Positions 9,170 through 17,654 of a DNA stretch of 64,000 bases are shown one piece after another. The position numbers and the translations under genes are program-made. The DNA lies in the NCBI RefSeq assembly GCF_030068605.1, contig NZ_JASJOU010000002.1:434001-498000 (forward strand). The letters run 5' to 3'. The notes under the pieces are model-generated. The model did not search any database and had not been told where the DNA came from. It was given only the letters and a program-made list of their open reading frames with translations. The DNA is from Xanthocytophaga agilis. GTDB taxonomy: Bacteria > Bacteroidota > Bacteroidia > Cytophagales > 172606-1. Every line of letters begins with the position of its first letter. Position 1 is the stretch's first letter.

Positions 9170-10645
9170 TTATTTCTTAGCATTGGGCAAAGGCACAATT
9201 ACATGTATCTGAGTGCCTTCATCTATAGTTGATGAAATCGTTAGTTCGCCATTAATTAATCTGGCTCTTTCCTTCATATGCATCAATCCATGGTAGGCTC
9301 TATCTTTTGGTGCTTTTTGTTGAAACTCTGAATAGTTAAATCCTTTTCCATCATCTATAATATTCAGGTAAAGCATTTTCCGTTTTAACAACAGTTCCAC
9401 TCTGATACTGTCTGCCTCTGCATATTTAATCGCATTATTGAGAGATTCCTGTGCAATCCGGTATAAACTTATTTCCACATCTTTCGAAAATCGCTCTTCG
9501 GTTAGATTTGAATGGAAAAGTACCTGAACCGAGGAAGAAGAAGCATCTACCTGTGAAGTCAGCAGTCGCAAGGCAGATACAATTCCAAAATCATTTAATA
9601 CAGAGGGCATCAGATTAAATGAAACCATCCGTACTTCATTGATTGTCTGAGCTATCAACTGCTTAATATCATCCAATCTTTTCCGCCCCTTAGGCGTCCA
9701 TTCAGCACCACCATCCAGATTTTCTATCCCAAGTTTCAATGCAGTTAACATTTGGCCCAAATCATCGTGTAAATCGCGGGCAAGACGTTTCCGTTCCTCT
9801 TCCTGCCCCTGTATTACATAGGCAGTACGCATACGCTGCTCTTCGATTTCTCTTGTATATTTTAACTGAGTAGCCGCAATAAGTTCCTCACGAGTCTCTT
9901 CCAGTGACTGATTAAGCGACTTCAATTCCTCGTTCATCTCACGTGTATGGTATTCAGCATCTATCAATGCCAGAATGGTCTGACGCAGTTTATAGACAGC
10001 AGGACGGAATACAAACAAAGCCTCCAGCAACAGAACTACTAATGTTATGATCAGAAGGCTTATCTCAATGCTTCTCAGATGATCTATTTTGGCTTTAGCC
10101 TCTTCTCCATATTGAGCCACAATCTTCTCCATCTTCTGAAGAAACAATCTTTCATGTGAGAGAAGAAATGCTATATCGTTATCAATCCGTGCTTTTGATG
10201 CAGGTCCCGGATACATTAGTTCATGCTGAACATTTCTGGCACTACGACGAACAGCTTCAAAATCCGGATCTATGTCCTGAAACATCCGTTCTATCTCTCT
10301 GCTATTCTTAACAAATACATTCAAGTCTGTCAACTTCCCACTTTTCAGTTCATGATGGTATTTAGACCATGAACGAATCCAGTTGCGTAACTCGCCCCGA
10401 TAAAAAGCTGTATCTACCTGGTTCCCTCTGTCAGCCAATATTACTGTTATCTTTGCAATAGCCTGGCTCTGAAATCGCTGCCTACCAGCATAATTAATAA
10501 TCCATGAATCATTGGATTGGTTGTGAATCATTATCTGTACCAACACCTGACCCAATATGGATAAAAATGCCACTATGGTCAGCGCAATGATGTACAGTCG
10601 AGTAAACTTCCGATAAATATTTTTATCCAGTAGTGTATGACTCAC
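9170..10645 (-). CDS. Histidine kinase with NarX/PilJ-like sensor domain
   Basis: A 491-residue membrane kinase: TM1 at about 17-40, a mostly helical periplasmic domain (41-192), TM2 at about 193-213, a coiled coil (230-275), HisKA_3 dimerisation domain with LARDLHDDLG (phospho-acceptor His293), and an HATPase_c domain with N-box QESLNNAIKYAEA (399-411) and G-box DDGKGF (431-436). Just after TM1 is NYAGRQRFQSQAIAK (51-65), which resembles the conserved first periplasmic helix of NarX/NarQ and PilJ-type sensors; in NarX this helix binds nitrate. No canonical HAMP domain is obvious. It forms a pair with the downstream response regulator. Confidence 0.88.
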   Translation of the reverse strand: MSHTLLDKNIYRKFTRLYIIALTIVAFLSILGQVLVQIMIHNQSNDSWIINYAGRQRFQSQAIAKITVILADRGNQVDTAFYRGELRNWIRSWSKYHHELKSGKLTDLNVFVKNSREIERMFQDIDPDFEAVRRSARNVQHELMYPGPASKARIDNDIAFLLSHERLFLQKMEKIVAQYGEEAKAKIDHLRSIEISLLIITLVVLLLEALFVFRPAVYKLRQTILALIDAEYHTREMNEELKSLNQSLEETREELIAATQLKYTREIEEQRMRTAYVIQGQEEERKRLARDLHDDLGQMLTALKLGIENLDGGAEWTPKGRKRLDDIKQLIAQTINEVRMVSFNLMPSVLNDFGIVSALRLLTSQVDASSSSVQVLFHSNLTEERFSKDVEISLYRIAQESLNNAIKYAEADSIRVELLLKRKMLYLNIIDDGKGFNYSEFQQKAPKDRAYHGLMHMKERARLINGELTISSTIDEGTQIHVIVPLPNAKK

Positions 10646-11111
10646 CTCTTACCTAAATTAGCCTTTCAAAATGAACCCGTTTTCCCCAAAAAATATACTA
10701 CTTCATCAGAAAACACCTAAATTTAATACGCCTTTTTGAGAAAAATACTGCTTTCAACCATAAAATGACTAAAAAAAAGTGCCATGCTTACTTTATTAAA
10801 AGTTTATCTTGAATAAGTACTTTCCAACAAAACCAGGTTACTCTCAGACAAGTATTTACACTCAATATTGTACTAAGTATAGTTATTTTCTGAATAATTT
10901 CTGCTATTCCAGACCGTTATTTTTGCTTTACACCTCTTAGGGGCCTATAAAACCTATTCTGATAACCAATGTATTACACATTATCTCAGACATAAGCCTA
11001 ACTCTTTCCATAAGCATAAATACCTATTACATTGACTTGTAATACTACGATTTACCATCCTGTATATACTTGGTGCTAGCTATGCCGACTATTATTCAAT
11101 TGTGTAATGAC
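10646..11111. other. AT-rich intergenic region
   Basis: About 460 nt between the histidine kinase start and the end of the siroheme-type gene. It must hold the promoter of the two-component operon, but no convincing promoter boxes, repeats or open frames were found. Confidence 0.5.
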
Positions 11112-11699
11112 TTATTTTTTGAATACCTTTTCTGTTAATTCGTTTAATGCCTGGAGTTTGGCCTGGAAGTCGCCATTAATCTGCATTCTGATCTTTTGCA
11201 GATTATCCAGTAACTGTTGGGTGGTATCTGGCAACGCTTCCTCTAAATATTCTCTGATACGTTTAGCCAGTGTGGGAGACTTACCATTTGTCGATATCGC
11301 TATTTTCAAATCACCCTTTGTGACAATAGATCCAAGATAAAAATCGCATAGATCAGGAGTATCAGCTATATTTACCAGTATTTTACGTTTATGTGCTTCT
11401 GTCCTTATTTGTTCACTCATCTCTCTGATTCCAGTAGCAGCAATGACCAGATCTTTCCCATCCAGATCTTCAGGTTCAAAGCTTTTTTCAAGTATTATAA
11501 CATTTGCGTATGCTGATGCAAGCTCTCTGGTTTCTTCTGCAAACCAGGTTGCAACCATAGTAACAGGTGTTGCCGGACTATTTTTCACTACAGCTGATAG
11601 CTTTTCTAATCCTACATTTCCTCCTCCAACTATCAACAATTGCATTTCTTCCAGTTTGAGAAATACAGGAAACAATAAATTACCTTCTTGGGTATTCAT
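11112..11699 (-). CDS. Precorrin-2 dehydrogenase / sirohydrochlorin ferrochelatase-type protein
   Basis: A 195-residue protein like the N-terminal half of CysG and yeast Met8p. It has a Rossmann motif LIVGGGNVGLEK near the N-terminus, the VNIADTPDLCDFYLGSIV block, and the helical domain with STNGKSPTLAKRIRE. Such enzymes oxidise precorrin-2 to sirohydrochlorin with NAD+ and can insert iron to give siroheme, the cofactor needed by the NirB nitrite reductase at 58733-61249. The open frame begins at 11765, but the ATG at 11699 gives the normal N-terminus. The methyltransferase half is a separate gene at 61833-62600. Confidence 0.9.
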   Translation of the reverse strand: MNTQEGNLLFPVFLKLEEMQLLIVGGGNVGLEKLSAVVKNSPATPVTMVATWFAEETRELASAYANVIILEKSFEPEDLDGKDLVIAATGIREMSEQIRTEAHKRKILVNIADTPDLCDFYLGSIVTKGDLKIAISTNGKSPTLAKRIREYLEEALPDTTQQLLDNLQKIRMQINGDFQAKLQALNELTEKVFKK

Positions 11700-11733
11700 G
11701 CATTTACAAGTTAGAATGTAAAAATACAAACAA

Positions 11734-11762
11734 AAAATGTCAGGTTTGCTGCCTGACATTTT
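11734..11762 (-). terminator. Terminator at the end of the respiratory block
   Basis: A perfect 11-bp stem AAAATGTCAGG (11734-11744) with CCTGACATTTT (11752-11762), followed on the minus strand by a T-run. It lies between the last respiratory gene and the siroheme-type gene, which therefore likely has its own promoter. Confidence 0.8.
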
Positions 11763-11784
11763 CATTCTCCGAAATAAGTATACT

Positions 11785-12075
11785 CTATCCTAAGTTTAAT
11801 TTCTCTTTAAGAATATTAGCTACATATAATCGTTTTCCCCTTTCCCGGGTACTGGTACGATACCATAAATACGCAACAATACTGATAGCCAGATAAGGCA
11901 TAGCCAGCAAAAACAGAATGCCTTTGTTTAATCCAGACCCAAGTGTTGACTCACCACTACTTAGATTTGATTCAACAGAAGCACGACACATAGCGCATTG
12001 CGCCTGCACATCTGGGGTAGAAAAGCCAATCAATAGAAGCATTGCAGCAATCCAGATTATTGCACTTTTTTTCAT
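11785..12075 (-). CDS. Small membrane protein with CxxC motif, oxidase-cluster associated
   Basis: A 96-residue protein: signal peptide or TM ending near VQAQ, then CAMCRASVESN, a short polar stretch, and a second TM (about residues 50-72) followed by a basic tail. I know no function for it. The CAMC motif on the outer face and its place at the end of the oxidase/SCO/DUF420 block suggest a role in oxidase assembly or redox/metal handling (inference). The frame is open to 12120, but ATG at 12075 starts a standard signal sequence. Confidence 0.75.
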   Translation of the reverse strand: MKKSAIIWIAAMLLLIGFSTPDVQAQCAMCRASVESNLSSGESTLGSGLNKGILFLLAMPYLAISIVAYLWYRTSTRERGKRLYVANILKEKLNLG

Positions 12076-12123
12076 ACTGTTTCTTTTAATTCTAAATGGG
12101 AAAATTAAGGTAGCCCACAAATA

Positions 12124-12663
12124 TTAACTATAATATGGACTAATCATCAGATAAACAATTACTCCTGTTACTGATACATATAGCCAGATAGGATATGCCC
12201 ACTTCACAATTTTTTTGTGACGATCTATCTGATTACTTAACGCATAATAGACCGCTAATAGTACAAATCGTACCACAACAATTGATAAAACAATGTGACT
12301 TATCAATAAAAAGAAGTATACAGATCGTACCCAACCTTCTCCACCAAATGGCGTAGATGCATTTGAGATATGGTATAATACATAACTAACCAGAAATACT
12401 GATCCAAGTATAAAGGCAATTAACATGATAATACGGTGAAGACCAATGTTTTTTTGCTTAATAGCAATCAATCCAATAATCAGTGCTATTGAAGTTATTG
12501 AATTAATGACCCCATTGATATGCGGTAATGTTTTTGTCCATAGTCCCAGATCAATTCGCTGACGGATACCCAGCAACACCGCTACTGCTACAGGAATAGC
12601 AATAGAAAGTATGTTGATCAGTTTCTGATAGGATTTTTGCTGTTGATGTGTGATTGTGCTCAT
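12124..12663 (-). CDS. DUF420 membrane protein (oxidase cluster)
   Basis: A 179-residue polytopic protein with about five TM segments and conserved histidines (LPHINGVIN, LHRIIML, SYVLYHI, LLISHIVLS). This is the DUF420 family, which repeatedly sits beside cytochrome c oxidase genes and includes proteins proposed to help oxidase maturation. The spacing to the downstream small gene is about 48 nt, consistent with the same operon. Confidence 0.88.
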   Translation of the reverse strand: MSTITHQQQKSYQKLINILSIAIPVAVAVLLGIRQRIDLGLWTKTLPHINGVINSITSIALIIGLIAIKQKNIGLHRIIMLIAFILGSVFLVSYVLYHISNASTPFGGEGWVRSVYFFLLISHIVLSIVVVRFVLLAVYYALSNQIDRHKKIVKWAYPIWLYVSVTGVIVYLMISPYYS

Positions 12664-12737
12664 TATCTCAAAAACCAGTAGTTAAATATAAAATAATAAT
12701 CTATGTCAGAATAACTTTATGGCAGTCAGATTTAGAA

Positions 12738-13442
12738 TTATTGTTCGTATTCCTGTAATAGAATATCTATTTCTGTAATCAGACGGTCTACATCTTTTCG
12801 ATTTGTTCCATTGTAGTATCCACGAATCACGCCTCCTTTATCAATCAATACAAACTTATCTGTATGAACAAACTGGTCCTCCAGATTCTGTGCTGTCGGA
12901 TCATTTTCTTTAGCAGTGACAAAATAACCATATTTAGCCAAATGATAAATCTGAGGCTTATCCCCAGTCAGCAATTGCCACTTATCTGTTTTGATATCGT
13001 ACATATCTGCATAGTTTCGCAAGGCGGGTACTGTATCATTCTCGGGATCGACAGAAAAAGAAACAATCTGTATTTCCGGATTATTCAGAAAACGTTCCTG
13101 TACACGGGTCATCTGGGATGACATCTTTTTACATATTCCCGGACAACGTGTAAAGAAAAAATCGGCGACAACAACTTTTCCTTTTAGCGAGGCTCCTTTT
13201 ACCTGCTTACCGTCCTGATTGGTTAGCTTAAAGTCGGGTACAGTATGAAATAAGGTATCTGCAATCTCTTTTCCTTTCACAATTTGCTTTCCTACTTTAA
13301 CTTGTCCACTAGCTGAGTCAATAACAGGATAATACCGGCCAATGGAGTAATGGTTCTTACCGGAGTTGCGTAGAAACAGAAATAATAAAGCCGGTAATGC
13401 CAAAAGGATCAGCAATATACCGGCTTGTTTAAGATTTTTCAT
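12738..13442 (-). CDS. SCO1/SenC-family copper chaperone
   Basis: A 234-residue thioredoxin-fold protein with one N-terminal membrane anchor (about 7-25). The copper ligands of the family are present: Cys100 and Cys104 in FFFTRCPGICKK, and His193 in FVHTDKF. SCO proteins deliver copper to the CuA centre of subunit II or keep it reduced. Its place right after the oxidase structural genes supports this. It acts on the periplasmic face. Confidence 0.94.
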   Translation of the reverse strand: MKNLKQAGILLILLALPALLFLFLRNSGKNHYSIGRYYPVIDSASGQVKVGKQIVKGKEIADTLFHTVPDFKLTNQDGKQVKGASLKGKVVVADFFFTRCPGICKKMSSQMTRVQERFLNNPEIQIVSFSVDPENDTVPALRNYADMYDIKTDKWQLLTGDKPQIYHLAKYGYFVTAKENDPTAQNLEDQFVHTDKFVLIDKGGVIRGYYNGTNRKDVDRLITEIDILLQEYEQ

Positions 13443-13567
13443 TCTAAAGATATTCGGGTGATTTTATCGGATAGAAACAGTATAAAGGATAAATTTTTAT
13501 ACTGCTGCTAAGTTACAAACTCTATTTCATTAAACAGAGTTTCCGAAAAATCTAAAAACGTATATTC

Positions 13568-13903
13568 TTATTGAAAGAATCGCAGTTCAAAGATAGAACT
13601 TCCTTCTACCAGCAATGCGACCAATAACCAAACTACGAAAATCAAAGGAATCAGAATAGACCAGATCAACATCTTCACTTCCCCTTTCAAGTGCATAAAT
13701 TCTGATACTATAAAGAATGCCTTTACAATCGTTAAAGCTACGAACACGGCTACTTTGAAAGTATGCCAATGTGTAGGAACCATAAATGCAATAGCGAATT
13801 CCAAAACAGTGATTCCCAGCAAAATCCAGAATGTACGCCAGATAGCCTGCGTCTGTGCTTTTGGAATTTCGCGGTGTGGTGTATCTAAAGCTTCTGTTGC
13901 CAT
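13568..13903 (-). CDS. Cytochrome c oxidase subunit IV (caa3 type)
   Basis: A 111-residue protein with three TM segments and the central HTFKVAVFVALTIVKAFFIV-type motif with SEFMHLKGE, as in small subunit IV (CtaF/CoxD-like) proteins of bacterial heme-copper oxidases. It is non-catalytic and stabilises the complex. It lies about 95 nt downstream of a subunit III gene in the same orientation. Confidence 0.88.
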   Translation of the reverse strand: MATEALDTPHREIPKAQTQAIWRTFWILLGITVLEFAIAFMVPTHWHTFKVAVFVALTIVKAFFIVSEFMHLKGEVKMLIWSILIPLIFVVWLLVALLVEGSSIFELRFFQ

Positions 13904-13997
13904 ATATATCGTTTCTATAAAATATTAGTAATTACTTAAATCTTCCCTACAAATAAGATGTACAATTATTGACAGGAAAGTGGATAAAATCTAAAAA

Positions 13998-14774
13998 TTA
14001 TACCAGATAGAAGAAGGTAAACACGAATACCCATACGAGGTCTACAAAGTGCCAGTACAAACCTACTTTCTCTACCATTTCATAATGTCCACGACGATCG
14101 TATACACCCATGGTTGTGTTATAGAAAATAAGGATGTTCAGAATAACACCACTAAATACGTGTGTACCATGGAAACCTGTAATGAAGAAGAACAGGTCAG
14201 CAAACAATGGAGGTCCATATTGGTTTTCTACCAGATTAGCACCAACCACTTCTTTTGTAATCCATTTGCCATCTGAAAAAACTTTCATCAATGTACCATG
14301 TCCTTCTGTACCTGTAATGAAGTGAGTCCATTCCCAAGCCTGGCATCCCAGAAAGGTAAATCCACCCAGAATAGTCCACAACATCCATTTTTCAACATCT
14401 TTCTGATCCATACGGTGACCAGCTTCTACAGCCAATACCATAGTTACAGAACTCATGATTAGAATAAACGTCATTATACCTACAAACACCAGCGGTGCAT
14501 GCAATCCATGAAAAAATGGAATAGCGTCAAACACATGATCAGGAACGGGCCAGTATTCTGTAGAGAATGAAAATTCTGCACCATGTTGCTTAGGATCATA
14601 AGCATGAGCACCAAAACGGTTCAAGCCATAGGTAATCAATAATGCAGAAAATGTAAATGCGTCAGAAAGCAGGAAGAACCACATCATCAACTTGCCATAG
14701 CTGGCTTTCATCGGCTCCATGCCTCCGCCCCATAACTTTTTAGAAGAAACTTCTTGTGTTGCAACTGTTGCCAT
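13998..14774 (-). CDS. Cytochrome c oxidase subunit III (copy 1)
   Basis: A 258-residue heme-copper oxidase subunit III. It has seven TM segments with motifs GFHGTHVFSGVILN and LYWHFVDLVWVFVFTFFYLV at the C-terminus. An extended loop between TM segments (about 55-90 and 135-170) makes it longer than the neighbouring copy at 14953-15561. Subunit III contains no redox centre and supports proton uptake and stability. Two subunit III genes in tandem are a usual Bacteroidota arrangement. Confidence 0.93.
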   Translation of the reverse strand: MATVATQEVSSKKLWGGGMEPMKASYGKLMMWFFLLSDAFTFSALLITYGLNRFGAHAYDPKQHGAEFSFSTEYWPVPDHVFDAIPFFHGLHAPLVFVGIMTFILIMSSVTMVLAVEAGHRMDQKDVEKWMLWTILGGFTFLGCQAWEWTHFITGTEGHGTLMKVFSDGKWITKEVVGANLVENQYGPPLFADLFFFITGFHGTHVFSGVILNILIFYNTTMGVYDRRGHYEMVEKVGLYWHFVDLVWVFVFTFFYLV

Positions 14775-14952
14775 ATCAGGAGTGTAAAATATAAATTGTA
14801 TTTGGTAAATAGCGTATTCTAAAACTGGGTCAAAAATAATATCTTTTTTGAAATGAAAACTGTATTCTTCACACTTTTCAGTTTATATCAATGTACCTTT
14901 TTCATTTCCCGGCAAAAATATATTCTATCTTTTTATATCCTATATAAATCTG

Positions 14953-15561
14953 TTAATGATTTATTAAAAGGAAGATAAATAAATATACCCAGAGAAAATC
15001 AAGGAAGTGCCAGTAGGTAGTACACATATCCATCCGGTTCATGGCTTTGGCATGAATTTCATCCCGGAAGGTAGCAATCAGCACTAACAGCAGAAACACA
15101 ATCCCTGTTACCAGGTGGAAGATGTGCAATCCGGTCATAATATACAGAAAAGAGCCAGAAGGATTACTGGTAGCTCCTCCTAACCAAATGTGTCGTTGCT
15201 GTAAATCCTGCCATCCAATGTATTGAGCAACAATAAATGCCACCCCCAGCAAGAATGTAATAACCATAGAAATTTTCAGCATTCCCAGGTTATCTTTTTT
15301 AGCAGAGTAATGAGCCCATTGCATTGTTATACTGCTTAACAGGATAATTACAGAGGAAGTCCAGAAAACTTGTGGTAATTCAAACTCCAACCAGTTTCCA
15401 TCTCCTTTCCGTACAATATAGGCACTGCTCATCGCAGCAAAAATCATAATTATACTTACGATAAACAACCACAAAGCAAACTTTTTAGGGTTCATCGAAA
15501 GCGTCTCCTGAGGTTCCTCAGGAATCGCGTTATAGCCTGAAATTTCAATCTTCTGTGACAT
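14953..15561 (-). CDS. Cytochrome c oxidase subunit III (copy 2)
   Basis: A 202-residue subunit III paralogue with motifs TGLHIFHLVTGIVFLLLV and TYWHFLDFLWVYLFIFLL near the C-terminus and about five TM segments. It is shorter than the gene at 13998-14774 and diverged from it, so this is an old duplication or a functional pair. It lies 64 nt downstream of ctaB. Confidence 0.92.
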   Translation of the reverse strand: MSQKIEISGYNAIPEEPQETLSMNPKKFALWLFIVSIIMIFAAMSSAYIVRKGDGNWLEFELPQVFWTSSVIILLSSITMQWAHYSAKKDNLGMLKISMVITFLLGVAFIVAQYIGWQDLQQRHIWLGGATSNPSGSFLYIMTGLHIFHLVTGIVFLLLVLIATFRDEIHAKAMNRMDMCTTYWHFLDFLWVYLFIFLLINH

Positions 15562-15625
15562 ATCCTTACAAATTCAGTTATATTATTGAGTAAGTTTCTA
15601 CTTTTCTTTACTTAACAAATTCTTT

Positions 15626-16516
15626 TTAGATTTTATCCAATAAGAATGCAATCTGTACAACGGGTAAGTATAAGAAAGACCCAAACATCATTTTCAATGC
15701 AGCTTTATCTGTTTGCGTACGCATCAGATGGAAAGTTTGAGCAAGGAAAAGAATTCCACAAACCATAGCAATAATAGCAGAATTGATACCTGTCATACCT
15801 AATTTTAATGGCACCCAGCTTAAAGGCAGTAAGAACAATGTATAAATCATAATCTGTACTGCTGTATCAAAGCCTTTTTCTCCCTGTGCCGGTAATAATT
15901 TGAATCCAGCCCTACGATAATCCTCATCTGCTACCCAGGCAATAGCCCAGAAATGAGGAAACTGCCAAAAAAATTGAATTGCGAACAAAATACCTGGCTC
16001 CCATCCAAAATGATTAGTAGCAGCCAGCCAGCCAATCATAGGAGGAAATGCACCTGGAAACGCACCAACAAACACTGCTACAGGTCCTACTCTCTTAAGC
16101 GGAGTATATACAAACCCATACAGAATAAATGATACTAAGGCAATACCTGCTGTTTTATAATTAAATGCTGTAATAAAAATGAACATAGACAAAGCCAACA
16201 TCAGGATTACAAATCCCCAGGCTTCCGAAATACTTAACCGGCCTGTTGGCAAAGGACGTCCGGCAGTTCTTTTCATCAGCTTGTCCAGTTCCACTTCTTT
16301 TATCTGGTTTACTGTATTAGCAGCAGAAGTAATTGCATATCCTGCTACTGCAAACAATGCAAAATGCACCCAGTCAATAGGTCTCTGAATACCCAACAAA
16401 TAGCCAAAACTGGATGAAAACACCACAGTCAACGAAAGTCTGAACTTGGTTAGCTCAAAAAAAGCTTTCAGTTTGCCTGCAAAACTTATATCAATACTCG
16501 AATCAGATACAATCAT
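15626..16516 (-). CDS. ctaB: Protoheme IX farnesyltransferase (heme O synthase)
   Basis: A 296-residue UbiA-family prenyltransferase with eight to nine TM segments. It has the LDKLMKRTAGRPLPTG motif following an N-rich helix (NTVNQIKEVE) and the second conserved block DEDYRRAGFKLLP. It converts heme B and farnesyl diphosphate to heme O, which CtaA then oxidises to heme A for the oxidase encoded next door. ctaA lies immediately upstream in the operon. Confidence 0.95.
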   Translation of the reverse strand: MIVSDSSIDISFAGKLKAFFELTKFRLSLTVVFSSSFGYLLGIQRPIDWVHFALFAVAGYAITSAANTVNQIKEVELDKLMKRTAGRPLPTGRLSISEAWGFVILMLALSMFIFITAFNYKTAGIALVSFILYGFVYTPLKRVGPVAVFVGAFPGAFPPMIGWLAATNHFGWEPGILFAIQFFWQFPHFWAIAWVADEDYRRAGFKLLPAQGEKGFDTAVQIMIYTLFLLPLSWVPLKLGMTGINSAIIAMVCGILFLAQTFHLMRTQTDKAALKMMFGSFLYLPVVQIAFLLDKI

Positions 16517-16552
16517 TATTAGATAACTTCTACTTAACTTTTACAGTTTGGT

Positions 16553-17650
16553 TTAAATCATTTCTGGTTTTAAAACAGGCTGTTCCTTTTTAAGAACCCC
16601 ATGAGGAGGATTAATAGCAAGAAACAAGATAAACTGTATCCCTATTGCTCCTACAGCTAAAAATAAATGTATAGGTTGTAAGAAGGCAGGAATACTAAAA
16701 TATGCCATACAGGCCCCTGTAATTACTTCTATAATAGTTATCGCCACTAATACTTTTGCCCATCGCTTTACCAATGTATCTGAAGAAACATATTTCTTCA
16801 GGAGAAAAAGCAAATAGACATTGCTGACAAGAACCACCAGAGAAAATGAACGATGAATATAAAATACCCATCCTAATTGTTCAATCCATTCATTGCGCAT
16901 TAGATGCTGCATTTTGCTGATTACAACATCTATCGCCTCTCTCACCCGTGTCCCTAGAACGATCTGAACCAGCGATAAGAAAATAACCCATACCAGAAAT
17001 GCGTTAATTATTTTCTTTTTTGGTATAGATTGTAATTTTCTTGGTGTACTAAAAGACCGGATAACTACATAAATCAATAACAAAGCTATTGCAATAGCCA
17101 GAATCATATGAATGGTTATCGTTCCCGGAAGAAGGTTTGTTGAAACAATAACAGATCCGAGCCATCCCTGAAAACCTACCAAAAACAAGTTGAGAAGACT
17201 TATAAAAGAAATAGTCTTGTCTCGTTTCCAGTAAGAAAACGACAGGACTGTTGTTCCAGCGATAAATATTCCTACTAATACACCAAACAATCGGTTTACA
17301 TATTCAATCCAGGTTTTTACCGGATTAAACTCTGCTTCGATATAAATAGATGGATCCGATAAAATCCTGTTTCCTACTTCCGTAAAACCTAACTTATCCA
17401 GATATCCGGCAAGCCTTTCATTCTTTTGCTTACGCTTTTGAACATAAGTATCCTTATAATCAACTGGAAGTTGTGAAGAATCTGTAGGAGGAACCCAGCT
17501 ACCAAAACATTTAGGCCAATCCGGACAACCCATTCCCGAACCTGTTGTTCGAACAATACTCCCAATGGCAATCAATAAATAGACAAAAACAACAGTTATA
17601 ATACCCCATTTCTGGAAAGCATTATAACTGTTGTTTGAAAATTTACTCAT
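16553..17650 (-). CDS. ctaA: Heme A synthase (COX15/CtaA)
   Basis: A 365-residue membrane protein with eight TM segments. Near the N-terminus is IVRTTGSGMGCPDWPKCFG, the periplasmic cysteine pair found in many CtaA proteins. Histidines in TM segments (TIHMIL, YIHRSF, PIHLFL) are the likely heme ligands. It oxidises the C8 methyl of heme O to a formyl group. The gene begins 4 nt after the coxA stop, so the two are co-transcribed. Confidence 0.94.
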   Translation of the reverse strand: MSKFSNNSYNAFQKWGIITVVFVYLLIAIGSIVRTTGSGMGCPDWPKCFGSWVPPTDSSQLPVDYKDTYVQKRKQKNERLAGYLDKLGFTEVGNRILSDPSIYIEAEFNPVKTWIEYVNRLFGVLVGIFIAGTTVLSFSYWKRDKTISFISLLNLFLVGFQGWLGSVIVSTNLLPGTITIHMILAIAIALLLIYVVIRSFSTPRKLQSIPKKKIINAFLVWVIFLSLVQIVLGTRVREAIDVVISKMQHLMRNEWIEQLGWVFYIHRSFSLVVLVSNVYLLFLLKKYVSSDTLVKRWAKVLVAITIIEVITGACMAYFSIPAFLQPIHLFLAVGAIGIQFILFLAINPPHGVLKKEQPVLKPEMI

Positions 17651-17654
17651 GATA

